A program made the translations under genes and the position numbers. DNA of 5,520 bases, taken from the NCBI GenBank assembly GCA_030668565.1, contig DAOVFD010000069.1:1-5520 (forward strand), in the 5' to 3' direction. Below are positions 1-5,252 of this stretch, in pieces. The notes below the pieces were generated by a model. The model had not been told where the DNA came from. It did not search any database and saw only the letters and a program-made list of their open reading frames with translations. Every line of letters begins with the position of its first letter. Position 1 is the first letter of the stretch. This DNA is from Microcaldota archaeon. GTDB lineage: Archaea; Micrarchaeota; Micrarchaeia; Anstonellales; Bilamarchaeaceae.

Positions 1-102
1 TATTATTGTCATGGGAACGAAATACAGTCCATGGAAATCGATTGTGTTGACGATACGAACATGTGCATGGAAGGGCATTGTATTTTTGGTATCATCGACT
101 AG
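1..102 (+). CDS. C-terminal end of an unidentified Cys-containing protein (partial, 5' cut by window edge)
   Basis: The frame starting at base 1 is open for 33 codons and stops at TAG 100-102, nine bases before the nth start. The visible tail is acidic and holds four cysteines (residues 3, 15, 22 and 27 of the visible part), which could bind a metal or form disulfides. I recognise no family. The tight spacing to nth suggests co-transcription, so any promoter for nth probably lies upstream of the window. A second frame (starting at base 2) is also open here but runs into the nth start region, so frame 1 is preferred. The call rests on an open frame and spacing only. Confidence 0.45.
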   Translation, partial: YYCHGNEIQSMEIDCVDDTNMCMEGHCIFGIID

Positions 103-104
103 GC

Positions 105-109
105 GAGGT
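105..109 (+). promoter_or_regulatory. Ribosome binding site of nth
   Basis: GAGGT lies just upstream of ATG 112, with only two bases between them, which is shorter than usual. It sits between the stop of the preceding gene and the nth start and supports ATG 112 over the next in-frame ATG (148). Confidence 0.5.
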
Positions 110-111
110 AA

Positions 112-771
112 ATGGCGTCGATTCCATTCGAAAAGCTGATAAACACAATGCTAAGGGAAGCGAAAAAGAGAAATGCACCTGTATTTACCATAGGAAATCT
201 CGTTAAGGAAAATCCGTACCGCTCACTTATTTTTACAATTCTCTCCGCACGTACAAAAGATGAAACGACATTAAAGGCAAGCAAAAAACTATTCTCCAAA
301 TACCCAACAGTCCAAAAACTCGCAAAAGCAGACAGGACAAAAGTTGAGAAACTGATTTATGGAGTGGGATTCTACAGGCAGAAATCAAAACATATAATAA
401 ATGCGGCAAAAATGCTTGTCAAAGACTTCAATGGAAAAGTCCCCAGCAGTTTCACAGACCTGATAAGACTGCCTGGAGTCGGAAGAAAAACCGCAAACGT
501 TGTTCTTTCCTATGTTTTCAGCAAAGACAGCATCGCGGTCGATACCCATGTCCACAGAATCAGCAATCGTTTTGGCTGGGTTAAAACAAAGAAGCCTGGG
601 CAGACTGAAAAGGCATTGATGAAAAAGTTTCCTAAAAAATACTGGAAAAAACTAAATAAGTCGATGGTTTCCTATGGCCAGACTATTTGTATCCCCAGAA
701 ATCCGAAATGTTCCGAATGTAAAATAAGGGACTATTGTAACTATTACATAAGGAAGCACCGGTTGCCCTAA
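112..771 (+). CDS. nth: Endonuclease III (DNA glycosylase/AP lyase)
   Basis: Base-excision repair enzyme that removes oxidised pyrimidines from DNA and nicks the resulting abasic site by beta-elimination. The 219-residue length is normal for the family. The helix-hairpin-helix motif LPGVGRKTANVVL spans residues 120-132 with the Schiff-base lysine K126. The catalytic aspartate is D144 in VDTHVHR. The C-terminal [4Fe-4S] loop is complete: C193-x6-C200-x2-C203-x5-C209. The N-terminal helix pair carries the familiar ILSARTKDETT stretch (residues 43-53). All key residues are present, so the gene should be functional. It follows the upstream gene by nine bases and is probably co-transcribed with it. 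Its last 55 aligned codons (583-747) are matched by a diverged copy at 2177-2341 beyond the ankyrin gene. Identity as an Nth-family glycosylase is secure; substrate preference within the family cannot be read from sequence. Confidence 0.95.
   Translation: MASIPFEKLINTMLREAKKRNAPVFTIGNLVKENPYRSLIFTILSARTKDETTLKASKKLFSKYPTVQKLAKADRTKVEKLIYGVGFYRQKSKHIINAAKMLVKDFNGKVPSSFTDLIRLPGVGRKTANVVLSYVFSKDSIAVDTHVHRISNRFGWVKTKKPGQTEKALMKKFPKKYWKKLNKSMVSYGQTICIPRNPKCSECKIRDYCNYYIRKHRLP
583..747 (+). repeat. nth 3'-end repeat, copy 1 (inside the intact nth)
   Basis: This covers nth codons 158-212, from the sequence after the catalytic Asp through the Fe-S loop. It aligns without gaps to 2177-2341. By hand count 126 of 165 bases and 40 of 55 residues are identical. 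Of the 30 codons that differ, 15 are synonymous, so both copies appear to have spent time under selection for protein function. Together the two copies bracket the ankyrin gene. Confidence 0.9.
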
Positions 772-786
772 TCCTAAAAACAAACA

Positions 787-794
787 TTTATAAG
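787..794 (+). promoter_or_regulatory. TATA box of the ankyrin-repeat gene
   Basis: TTTATAAG matches the archaeal TATA-box consensus. Its centre at about 790 predicts a transcription start near 815-818, leaving a leader of roughly 28 bases before GTG 844. It lies 16 bases after the nth stop, so the ankyrin gene probably has its own promoter. Confidence 0.65.
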
Positions 795-816
795 TATTAA
801 TCGCATTAATACATAT
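790..816 (+). promoter_or_regulatory. 27-bp dyad overlapping the TATA box and presumed transcription start (candidate operator)
   Basis: The core is a perfect inverted repeat GTATTAAT-CGC-ATTAATAC (794-812). Beyond one mismatched pair (793/813) the symmetry continues for three more pairs (ATA/TAT), giving 11 of 12 paired positions around a 3-base centre. It starts within the TATA box and ends where transcription is predicted to begin. This is a position where a dimeric repressor would block TBP/TFB or RNA polymerase. The dyad is seen directly; the operator role is inferred. Confidence 0.6.
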
Positions 817-841
817 GAAGACACATAATATGGGAGTGTGA
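815..841 (+). other. Possible leaderless 8-codon upstream reading frame
   Basis: ATG at 815 falls at the predicted transcription start and opens a frame of eight codons that closes at TGA 839-841, just before the ankyrin start. Translation as a leader peptide is possible, but so short a frame could easily arise by chance and nothing else supports it. Confidence 0.15.
833..836 (+). promoter_or_regulatory. Probable ribosome binding site of the ankyrin gene
   Basis: GGAG lies seven bases before GTG 844 but only one base before the alternative GTG 838. This spacing is the reason for choosing 844. Both nearby ATGs (830 and 842) are out of frame and close almost at once. Confidence 0.45.
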
Positions 842-843
842 AT

Positions 844-2253
844 GTGAGGACTAAAACACCCAAACAGAAAGAGGCAAAAAAGTGTACTCCTACCAAGAAA
901 CCCAGAGGGCGGAAGGTAACGAAGAAAAAAACAACGAGTAAAAGGTTAAAAGCCGAAAAGCCCGAGCCGGATACTATCCAGAAGGCTAAAAAGGAATTAA
1001 CCCGTGAGGAGCAGGAGAAACTCAATGAACAACTTTTGAAAGAAGCAGAGAAGGGTGAGATAAAGGAAGTATGGGATTTATTGGATGAAGGGGCGGACGT
1101 GAATGTGAAAGATGCTCACGGAGAGACCCCGTTGATTCTTGCTTCCCAAAACAGGCATCTGGATACAGTCGAACTTCTGGTAGAGAAAAAAGCGGACGTA
1201 AATGCAAAGAACAAAGGCAAATTTACAGCACTGACGTATGTCTGTCAGTATGGTTATACAGAGGTGGTTAAGTTTCTGGTGGAAAAAGGAGCGGATATTA
1301 GCGCCAGGGACATTGGCGGATGGACGCCGCTTATGTCTGCCTCTACGGCCGGTCATGCTAAAATAGTTGAATTTCTGTTGGACAAGGGGGCGTATGTGAA
1401 TGAAAGAAGCGATACCGGATATACAGCACTTATACTGGCCGCAAGTACAGGGCGAACTAAAGTGGTAGAACTTCTGTTGGAGAGGGGGGCGGATGCAAAC
1501 GCGGTTAATTGTTATGGAGAATCTGCGCTTGGGAATGCCTGTAAGGAAGGATTCATAGAAATGGTGCGATTGCTGCTTGATAATGGCGCAGATATAAATA
1601 TAAGCGATAAAGATAGACGGACCCCGTTGATTCTGGCATGTTGGAAAGGCCATAAAGAAATAGTCAAACTGCTTCTTGAGAGGGGGGCTGATGTAAATGC
1701 CAAGGACGCATACAAATGGACCTCGCTTATGGAAGCCATCCACAGAAGGGATAGGGGAATAGCCCGCATGCTTCTGGAGAAAGGAGCATCCCAAGAGGGA
1801 GTACAAAAAAAGGTGCGTATTAGGCAGATACCGTCTACACCTCATCAAACCATGACCGAAAGTCGATTGGAAGGAAATTTACTTCGGTTGGGAAAATCAG
1901 CGGTTCAAAAGTTACGATCGTTACTGCAGCGTGCATTTAACGCAACAACCAATAAAGAATACTTTCGTCTTCTCGTCAAACCACAGGAAATAGAGCACAA
2001 TCATATTGAAGAATTATTCCGAGCGGGAAACTCAGTAATCCGAGACCTCACGGCACTGAAAGTCCCTCCATCTGTTGATAAATTAGTGGAGGATGTATTC
2101 AAATCGGTAAACGCAGCAATTCAAAGCCTGATAGCGAAGTTGCGGCATATCTTGGAGTCCTATGCGGAAAAAAAGAAAAATAAAAAAGCCCGAGCAGACC
2201 GAAAGGGCACTGATGAAAAAGATTCCGAAAAAATACTGGAAAAAACCGAATAA
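844..2253 (+). CDS. Ankyrin-repeat protein with basic N-terminus and helical C-terminal region
   Basis: Scaffold protein of about 469 residues; partner unknown. The first 45 or so residues are very rich in Lys/Arg/Thr and probably disordered, perhaps nucleic-acid-binding. Eight ankyrin units of about 33 residues follow (about 60-318): a divergent first one, then clear repeats with the TPL..A...GH..IV.LLL..GADVN pattern. Residues 320-440 are not ankyrin-like; they look helical and match nothing I recognise. The last 30 residues are a charged Lys/Glu tail encoded by DNA that, in another frame, is the nth remnant, so this tail was probably acquired by recombination. No signal peptide or membrane segment is visible, which suggests a cytoplasmic protein. 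A TATA box with a strong dyad precedes the gene. GTG 844 is preferred to GTG 838 because of Shine-Dalgarno spacing. The repeat family is certain; the biological role is not. Confidence 0.9.
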   Translation: MRTKTPKQKEAKKCTPTKKPRGRKVTKKKTTSKRLKAEKPEPDTIQKAKKELTREEQEKLNEQLLKEAEKGEIKEVWDLLDEGADVNVKDAHGETPLILASQNRHLDTVELLVEKKADVNAKNKGKFTALTYVCQYGYTEVVKFLVEKGADISARDIGGWTPLMSASTAGHAKIVEFLLDKGAYVNERSDTGYTALILAASTGRTKVVELLLERGADANAVNCYGESALGNACKEGFIEMVRLLLDNGADINISDKDRRTPLILACWKGHKEIVKLLLERGADVNAKDAYKWTSLMEAIHRRDRGIARMLLEKGASQEGVQKKVRIRQIPSTPHQTMTESRLEGNLLRLGKSAVQKLRSLLQRAFNATTNKEYFRLLVKPQEIEHNHIEELFRAGNSVIRDLTALKVPPSVDKLVEDVFKSVNAAIQSLIAKLRHILESYAEKKKNKKARADRKGTDEKDSEKILEKTE

Positions 2254-2365
2254 AGCAATGGTTTCCTGTGGTCAGACTCTTTATTTGCCAAGGAATCCAA
2301 TGTGCAAGATTTGTAAGATAAGAAAATATTGCAAATATTATGAAGTCGTATTTCGTGGAAAATAA
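2162..2365 (+). pseudogene. Truncated second copy of the nth 3' end (remnant)
   Basis: A 67-codon frame whose codons 6-60 align without gaps to nth residues 158-212 (40/55 identical). It has no helix-hairpin-helix motif, catalytic Lys or catalytic Asp, so it cannot be a glycosylase. The first Fe-S cysteine position is Tyr (codon 41), while the position equivalent to Tyr188 of nth is Cys (codon 36); the other three cysteines (48, 51, 57) remain. Its first 92 bases overlap the ankyrin gene's 3' end in a different frame, and there is no clear ribosome binding site before ATG 2162. Half of the changed codons are synonymous, so it probably derives from a once-functional nth (an older duplicate, a relative's allele or the pre-insertion gene) rather than a recent copy of the neighbour. 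It stops at TAA 2363-2365, right at the next promoter. Translation as a small peptide is not excluded but unlikely. Confidence 0.85.
2177..2341 (+). repeat. nth 3'-end repeat, copy 2 (inside the remnant)
   Basis: Gap-free partner of 583-747, about 76% identical in bases by hand count. Similarity fades into an A-rich stretch on the 5' side (2166-2180), which is the likely recombination junction, and is lost after the Tyr-Tyr codons on the 3' side. Confidence 0.9.
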
Positions 2366-2378
2366 GGTTTATAAAACC
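2366..2378 (+). promoter_or_regulatory. TATA box of the TPR gene, within a 13-bp inverted repeat
   Basis: TTTATAAAA (2368-2376) is a near-ideal archaeal TATA box, centred about 27 bases before ATG 2399. It is enclosed in the perfect dyad GGTTT-ATA-AAACC and starts immediately after the stop of the nth remnant. The distance fits transcription starting at or next to the start codon. Confidence 0.75.
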
Positions 2379-2399
2379 TAGTATACAAAACTAATACTA
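2379..2399 (+). promoter_or_regulatory. Dyad TAGTAT-N9-ATACTA between TATA box and start codon (candidate operator)
   Basis: Perfect 6-base arms at 2379-2384 and 2394-2399 fill the interval between the TATA box and the ATG, the last base being the A of the ATG. It occupies the same place as the dyad of the ankyrin promoter and shares GTAT...ATAC half-sites with it, though the spacing differs (9 against 11 bases). A regulator-binding site is inferred. Confidence 0.4.
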
Positions 2400-3421
2400 T
2401 GTCAAGGACATTTTTCCTTAGAGGTCTGAAAAAAGAGCTTTCCATACGGGAAAAGATGAGCAGACCTACACCGTTATTCGATAAAGACAGCGTACCTGAC
2501 AATCTGAGAACAAGGCGATGGAAGCTTAAACACGAAGCGGAAAGATACATGAAATCCGGAGATCATAAAAAGGCTGAGAAAAAACTTCTAAAGATGCTCA
2601 GGATAAACTCCACTGACCATTATGCCCTTTCGAAGCTTATTGCAACCTATACCAGGCAGGGAAGATTTGATGATGGTAAAAACCTGTACAAAGCTGCCGA
2701 AAAAAGACATGCCGACGGTTCTGTTATTTATACCTCTGCAATAGTTCTTTATTACAAGGCTGGAGAGCTTGATAATGCGTGCAGAGTATTCGAAACTGCG
2801 GTTGAACGTAAATGTGCAGATTATGCTACCTATTCAGCAATGCTTAATATTTACATAGATTTGGGGCAGGCCGATGAGGTAAAGAATATTCTGGGTCTTG
2901 CATGCAAGAATACTACTATGCTGTCCTCTCTATTTAGCGATACTTTTGATTTTTATTTCAATAGAGGACTGTATCAGGAAGCTATTGATATGATAGAAAA
3001 TTCCCATTCAGTAATAAGAGAAAGTCCACGTATGAAACTCGCTTTAATGGAAATTCACAGAAAAATGAAAAATTACGATACTGCGATAGAATGCGCAGAA
3101 AAGTTTATCAGTGAATATCCAGAAAAAGATTTTGATGATGATAATTATATCCAGGCACATACGATAAAAGCATATTGTATGATTCATTCAGGAATGCAGA
3201 ACGAAGCGGCTGATGAATTTTCACTTCTAATAGAAAATGTAAGCAGGAATAACATACATTATCCCAGAATACTTTGTGGTTTTGTTTTCTGCAAACCTGC
3301 CCTTACAGGTGAAGAAAGAGAACACCTGCTAGCGGACCTGGATTATTTTGGAGTCGCCGCGGGAGCTTCCATGCAGGACAAGATAGAAAATGCCATGAAG
3401 ATACTCAGTAGTGACCGTTAG
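2399..3421 (+). CDS. TPR-repeat protein of unknown partner
   Basis: A 340-residue protein made mostly of paired helices typical of tetratricopeptide (TPR) repeats. After a basic, probably flexible N-terminus (1-40), helical hairpins of about 34 residues run from about 41 to 285. Examples are the unit at 44-75 (HEAERYMKSGDHKKAEKKLLK), the PPR-like unit at 143-170 (TYSAMLNIYIDLGQADEV), and units at 185-240 with the AIDMIE and AIECAEKFISEYP endings. The last 55 residues are less regular and may cap the solenoid. No signal peptide or transmembrane helix is seen. TPR solenoids bind peptides or other proteins; no enzyme domain is present, so it is probably an adaptor or complex subunit. ATG 2399 is chosen because it sits where a leaderless transcript would begin; ATG 2456 is an alternative but has only a weak GGGA before it. 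Transcription probably ends in the AT-rich region after the stop. Confidence 0.88.
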   Translation: MSRTFFLRGLKKELSIREKMSRPTPLFDKDSVPDNLRTRRWKLKHEAERYMKSGDHKKAEKKLLKMLRINSTDHYALSKLIATYTRQGRFDDGKNLYKAAEKRHADGSVIYTSAIVLYYKAGELDNACRVFETAVERKCADYATYSAMLNIYIDLGQADEVKNILGLACKNTTMLSSLFSDTFDFYFNRGLYQEAIDMIENSHSVIRESPRMKLALMEIHRKMKNYDTAIECAEKFISEYPEKDFDDDNYIQAHTIKAYCMIHSGMQNEAADEFSLLIENVSRNNIHYPRILCGFVFCKPALTGEEREHLLADLDYFGVAAGASMQDKIENAMKILSSDR

Positions 3422-3464
3422 CCAAATACCTGAATATTATGTATAACGTTTCCTTATATTATAA

Positions 3465-3469
3465 TTTTT
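3465..3469 (+). terminator. Oligo-T run, possible transcription terminator after the TPR gene
   Basis: A run of five T residues about 45 bases after the TPR stop, in very AT-rich DNA, as in archaeal intrinsic termination sites. It is part of a weak AATTTT/AAAATT inverted repeat (3463-3468 and 3475-3480). The rest of 3422-3618 holds no credible gene. Confidence 0.35.
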
Positions 3470-3506
3470 ATAAGAAAATTTATTATTTATTCCTAAGCTT
3501 TTAAAT

Positions 3507-3552
3507 CACTTCTTAACACTGATTAACCCATGGTGACTTAATCATTAAAGTG
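3507..3552 (+). promoter_or_regulatory. Interrupted inverted repeat upstream of the AAA+ gene promoter
   Basis: Inner arms TGATTAA (3520-3526) and TTAATCA (3538-3544) are flanked by outer arms CACTT (3507-3511) and AAGTG (3548-3552), with unpaired bases between them. It ends 23 bases before the TATA box, where an activator could bind. It could equally be a weak terminator stem for the TPR transcript or chance in AT-rich DNA. Confidence 0.25.
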
Positions 3553-3575
3553 TCCAAAAGTAGCAAAAAGTGAAT

Positions 3576-3584
3576 ATTTATAAA
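3576..3584 (+). promoter_or_regulatory. TATA box of the AAA+/HEAT operon
   Basis: ATTTATAAA centred at 3580 predicts a transcription start near 3605-3607, directly at the Shine-Dalgarno, so the leader would be only about 13 bases. This is the only good promoter seen before the AAA+ gene and probably serves the HEAT genes too. Confidence 0.7.
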
Positions 3585-3605
3585 CCCTCTCTAGCATAAT
3601 TATAT

Positions 3606-3612
3606 AAGGTGG
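3606..3612 (+). promoter_or_regulatory. Strong ribosome binding site of the AAA+ gene
   Basis: AAGGTGG, close to the archaeal consensus GGAGGTGA, six bases before ATG 3619. It fixes that start. Confidence 0.75.
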
Positions 3613-3618
3613 TTATTA

Positions 3619-4674
3619 ATGGAAATAAAGATATTATTGCCCGAAAGGCTGAATGGATTGAAGAGAACCGAAAGAGGTATTTATGTTCCTACGAAGGAAA
3701 GCATAGGAAATGCGTTAAAGAAGCTCATACCTAAACTGGATAAGCTTCCTGCCCGTTATATAGAGCAGAATAATGAGAGACACAGGCTCGATGCTGCAAG
3801 AAAGAGCCAGAGGGCTGTCCTGTTAAGCGGTCCGACCGGTGTTGGAAAGACCCTTCTTGTAAGGGATTATGCTGCTGAGAACAAATTGCCCTTATTGTCC
3901 CTTACTGCACATGAAGACCTTACAGACGGAAAGATAAGGGGAACACCCGATCTTCTTGTTGTTCCTGCTTCTGATGAAAAAGGCAATGTCCATGACCTGA
4001 AAATCAAGACATTTGCACCGACCCATCTTACGCTTGCTGCAATGGCGGACATGCCGGTTATTCTTTTTGTGGATGAACTGCACAAGATGAGAAGCGGTGT
4101 AAGCTCTCTTTTCCACTCAATAACCAATGAGAGGATGGTTTACTGCCATGAGCTTACGGGTGAGAATTATGAACTCCATCCAGAGACTCTGGTGATTGCT
4201 GCACTTAACCCTACATATGGTGAAGGGGGGATAGAGAGACTGGACCCTGCACTCAGAAGGCGTTTCAGGACACTGGACCTCGAGATGCCCACAGAAGAGC
4301 TTCTTAAGACGATAATAAAGGCAAACATCGGGGAAAAGGCATACGATGGATTCAAGGATTTGATTGAGGCGCTTGTCAGCGTGCAGAAAGAGATAGTTGT
4401 AGCACTTAAGAAAAAGGATACGTCTAAGTCTACGCCGACAACCACCATCAATGAAGAGTTGCAGGACCCGCAGACCATAAATTCGGTTATTGAAGCTCCT
4501 TCCCCGAGTTCAATCGTTAACGTAGTTAGGGATGTTATTCTGGGAACGGATGCTGATACTGCAATTGAAGATGAGCTCATAAACCAGATTATAGTGGATT
4601 TCGAAGGCCCGAAAGCAGCGCTAAAGACAGTAGTCAATGACCATCTTCCCGCAAGATTCAGAAAAACCACGTGA
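3619..4674 (+). CDS. AAA+ ATPase of the CbbQ/NirQ/MoxR type
   Basis: ATP-driven remodelling ATPase of 351 residues. Walker A is GPTGVGKT at 71-78. It is followed by LTAHEDLT (95-102), which resembles the HEDLT stretch after Walker A in CbbQ/NirQ/NorQ/GvpN proteins. Walker B is VILFVDE (147-153), sensor 1 is Asn197 in IAALNP, and an arginine-rich LDPALRRRF (208-216) supplies arginine-finger candidates, so it should hydrolyse ATP. Family members form hexameric rings that activate or assemble a target enzyme, usually with a VWA-domain partner. No VWA gene is visible here. The C-terminal lid region carries a Ser/Thr/Pro-rich, probably flexible insert at about 266-299. The gene has its own TATA box and strong ribosome binding site, and its TGA overlaps or abuts the start of the HEAT gene, which suggests coupled expression. 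The specific target is unknown. Confidence 0.9.
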   Translation: MEIKILLPERLNGLKRTERGIYVPTKESIGNALKKLIPKLDKLPARYIEQNNERHRLDAARKSQRAVLLSGPTGVGKTLLVRDYAAENKLPLLSLTAHEDLTDGKIRGTPDLLVVPASDEKGNVHDLKIKTFAPTHLTLAAMADMPVILFVDELHKMRSGVSSLFHSITNERMVYCHELTGENYELHPETLVIAALNPTYGEGGIERLDPALRRRFRTLDLEMPTEELLKTIIKANIGEKAYDGFKDLIEALVSVQKEIVVALKKKDTSKSTPTTTINEELQDPQTINSVIEAPSPSSIVNVVRDVILGTDADTAIEDELINQIIVDFEGPKAALKTVVNDHLPARFRKTT

Positions 4675-4679
4675 TGAGG

Positions 4680-5252
4680 ATGGATGACAAGGAGATTCAG
4701 AAATTGATCAAACAGTTAAACGATCCTGATAAGAGGTTTAGATACCGTGCGGTTTGGGCGCTTGAAGAGGCTGCTCGAAATGGACAGGATATTACCCCTG
4801 CAGGTCCTGCACTTGGAAATGCTTTAAGCGATGAGAATGGGGATGTTAGACGGAATGTGGCTTGGGCGCTTACTCGTCATTATGCAAACAAAGGAGAATG
4901 GGATAAAGTTGAAGAATTGTTGAAGCATCCAGATAAGAATGTTAGAGCGAATGCTACTGAGGCGCTTGAAAAAATTGCCAAAGACTGTGAATCAATAGAA
5001 ATGCTTGACGTGATTCAAAAAGGAGTTGAAAATGCTTTCAAAGAATGGAAAAGAAAACAACCACAAGAACCATCTAAAGAAAAAATTGACAGGCAGATTA
5101 AAACTTCTAAATTTATCATGCGAATATCAAAAAGAAAAGCAGAATTATCCAAGAAAGACGGCGAATTGCTCTTGGGAGATACAGTGAAGAAACCGAAGAA
5201 TAAAGGAAAGAAGATGTACAGGGAAATCAGAAGGGTGAGCAGGAATGGATGA
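4680..5252 (+). CDS. HEAT-repeat protein A (PBS-lyase-type repeats) with basic tail
   Basis: Protein of about 190 residues. Residues 1-100 form three HEAT-like units of the PBS-lyase type, each with a DP/DE..VR.NA..AL pattern (about 5-35, 42-70, 76-100). HEAT arrays bind other proteins. The second half (about 118-190) is strongly basic and probably partly helical or disordered, possibly touching nucleic acid or an acidic partner. ATG 4680 is chosen because the product then begins MDDKEIQKLIKQL, matching the start of the next gene's product (MDEKDVQELIKQL). In-frame starts at GTG 4671 and ATG 4674 would overlap the AAA+ stop (4672-4674) and remain possible. The gene follows the ATPase with almost no gap, so it is likely a partner or adaptor for it. 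Its stop overlaps the next gene by eight bases. An internal segment (4996-5029) is repeated exactly at the window's end. Confidence 0.85.
   Translation: MDDKEIQKLIKQLNDPDKRFRYRAVWALEEAARNGQDITPAGPALGNALSDENGDVRRNVAWALTRHYANKGEWDKVEELLKHPDKNVRANATEALEKIAKDCESIEMLDVIQKGVENAFKEWKRKQPQEPSKEKIDRQIKTSKFIMRISKRKAELSKKDGELLLGDTVKKPKNKGKKMYREIRRVSRNG
4996..5029 (+). repeat. 34-bp exact direct repeat, copy 1 (inside HEAT gene A)
   Basis: Lies at the point where the HEAT units of gene A give way to its tail, read in frame as IEMLDVIQKGVE. It is identical, base for base, to 5487-5520. Confidence 0.95.
5233..5238 (+). promoter_or_regulatory. Ribosome binding site of HEAT gene B
   Basis: GGGTGA, near the archaeal Shine-Dalgarno consensus, six bases before ATG 5245. 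It lies inside the coding end of gene A, consistent with coupled translation in one operon. Confidence 0.5.

Noticed and set aside
1078..1848. Long open frame on the - strand across the ankyrin repeats (256 codons)
   Set aside because: It mirrors the repeat periodicity of the ankyrin gene on the other strand, its product is low in recognisable features, and it has no promoter or ribosome binding site; the + strand gene is unambiguous.
772..2161. Ankyrin segment as an insertion sequence or transposon
   Set aside because: No transposase, terminal inverted repeats or short target duplication is visible; the only flanking repeats are the long, diverged nth 3' ends.
2162..2365. The nth-like frame as a working small endonuclease
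   Set aside because: It has no helix-hairpin-helix motif, catalytic Lys or Asp, and lacks one Fe-S cysteine.
3422..3618. Small RNA, tRNA or CRISPR array in the intergenic region
   Set aside because: There is no cloverleaf, no regularly spaced repeat and no stable GC-rich hairpin; the region is AT-rich and is explained by terminator and promoter elements.
4167..4670. Open frame on the - strand inside the AAA+ gene (167 codons)
   Set aside because: It lies wholly within a clear ATPase gene and its Ser-rich product looks like a reverse reading of that gene.
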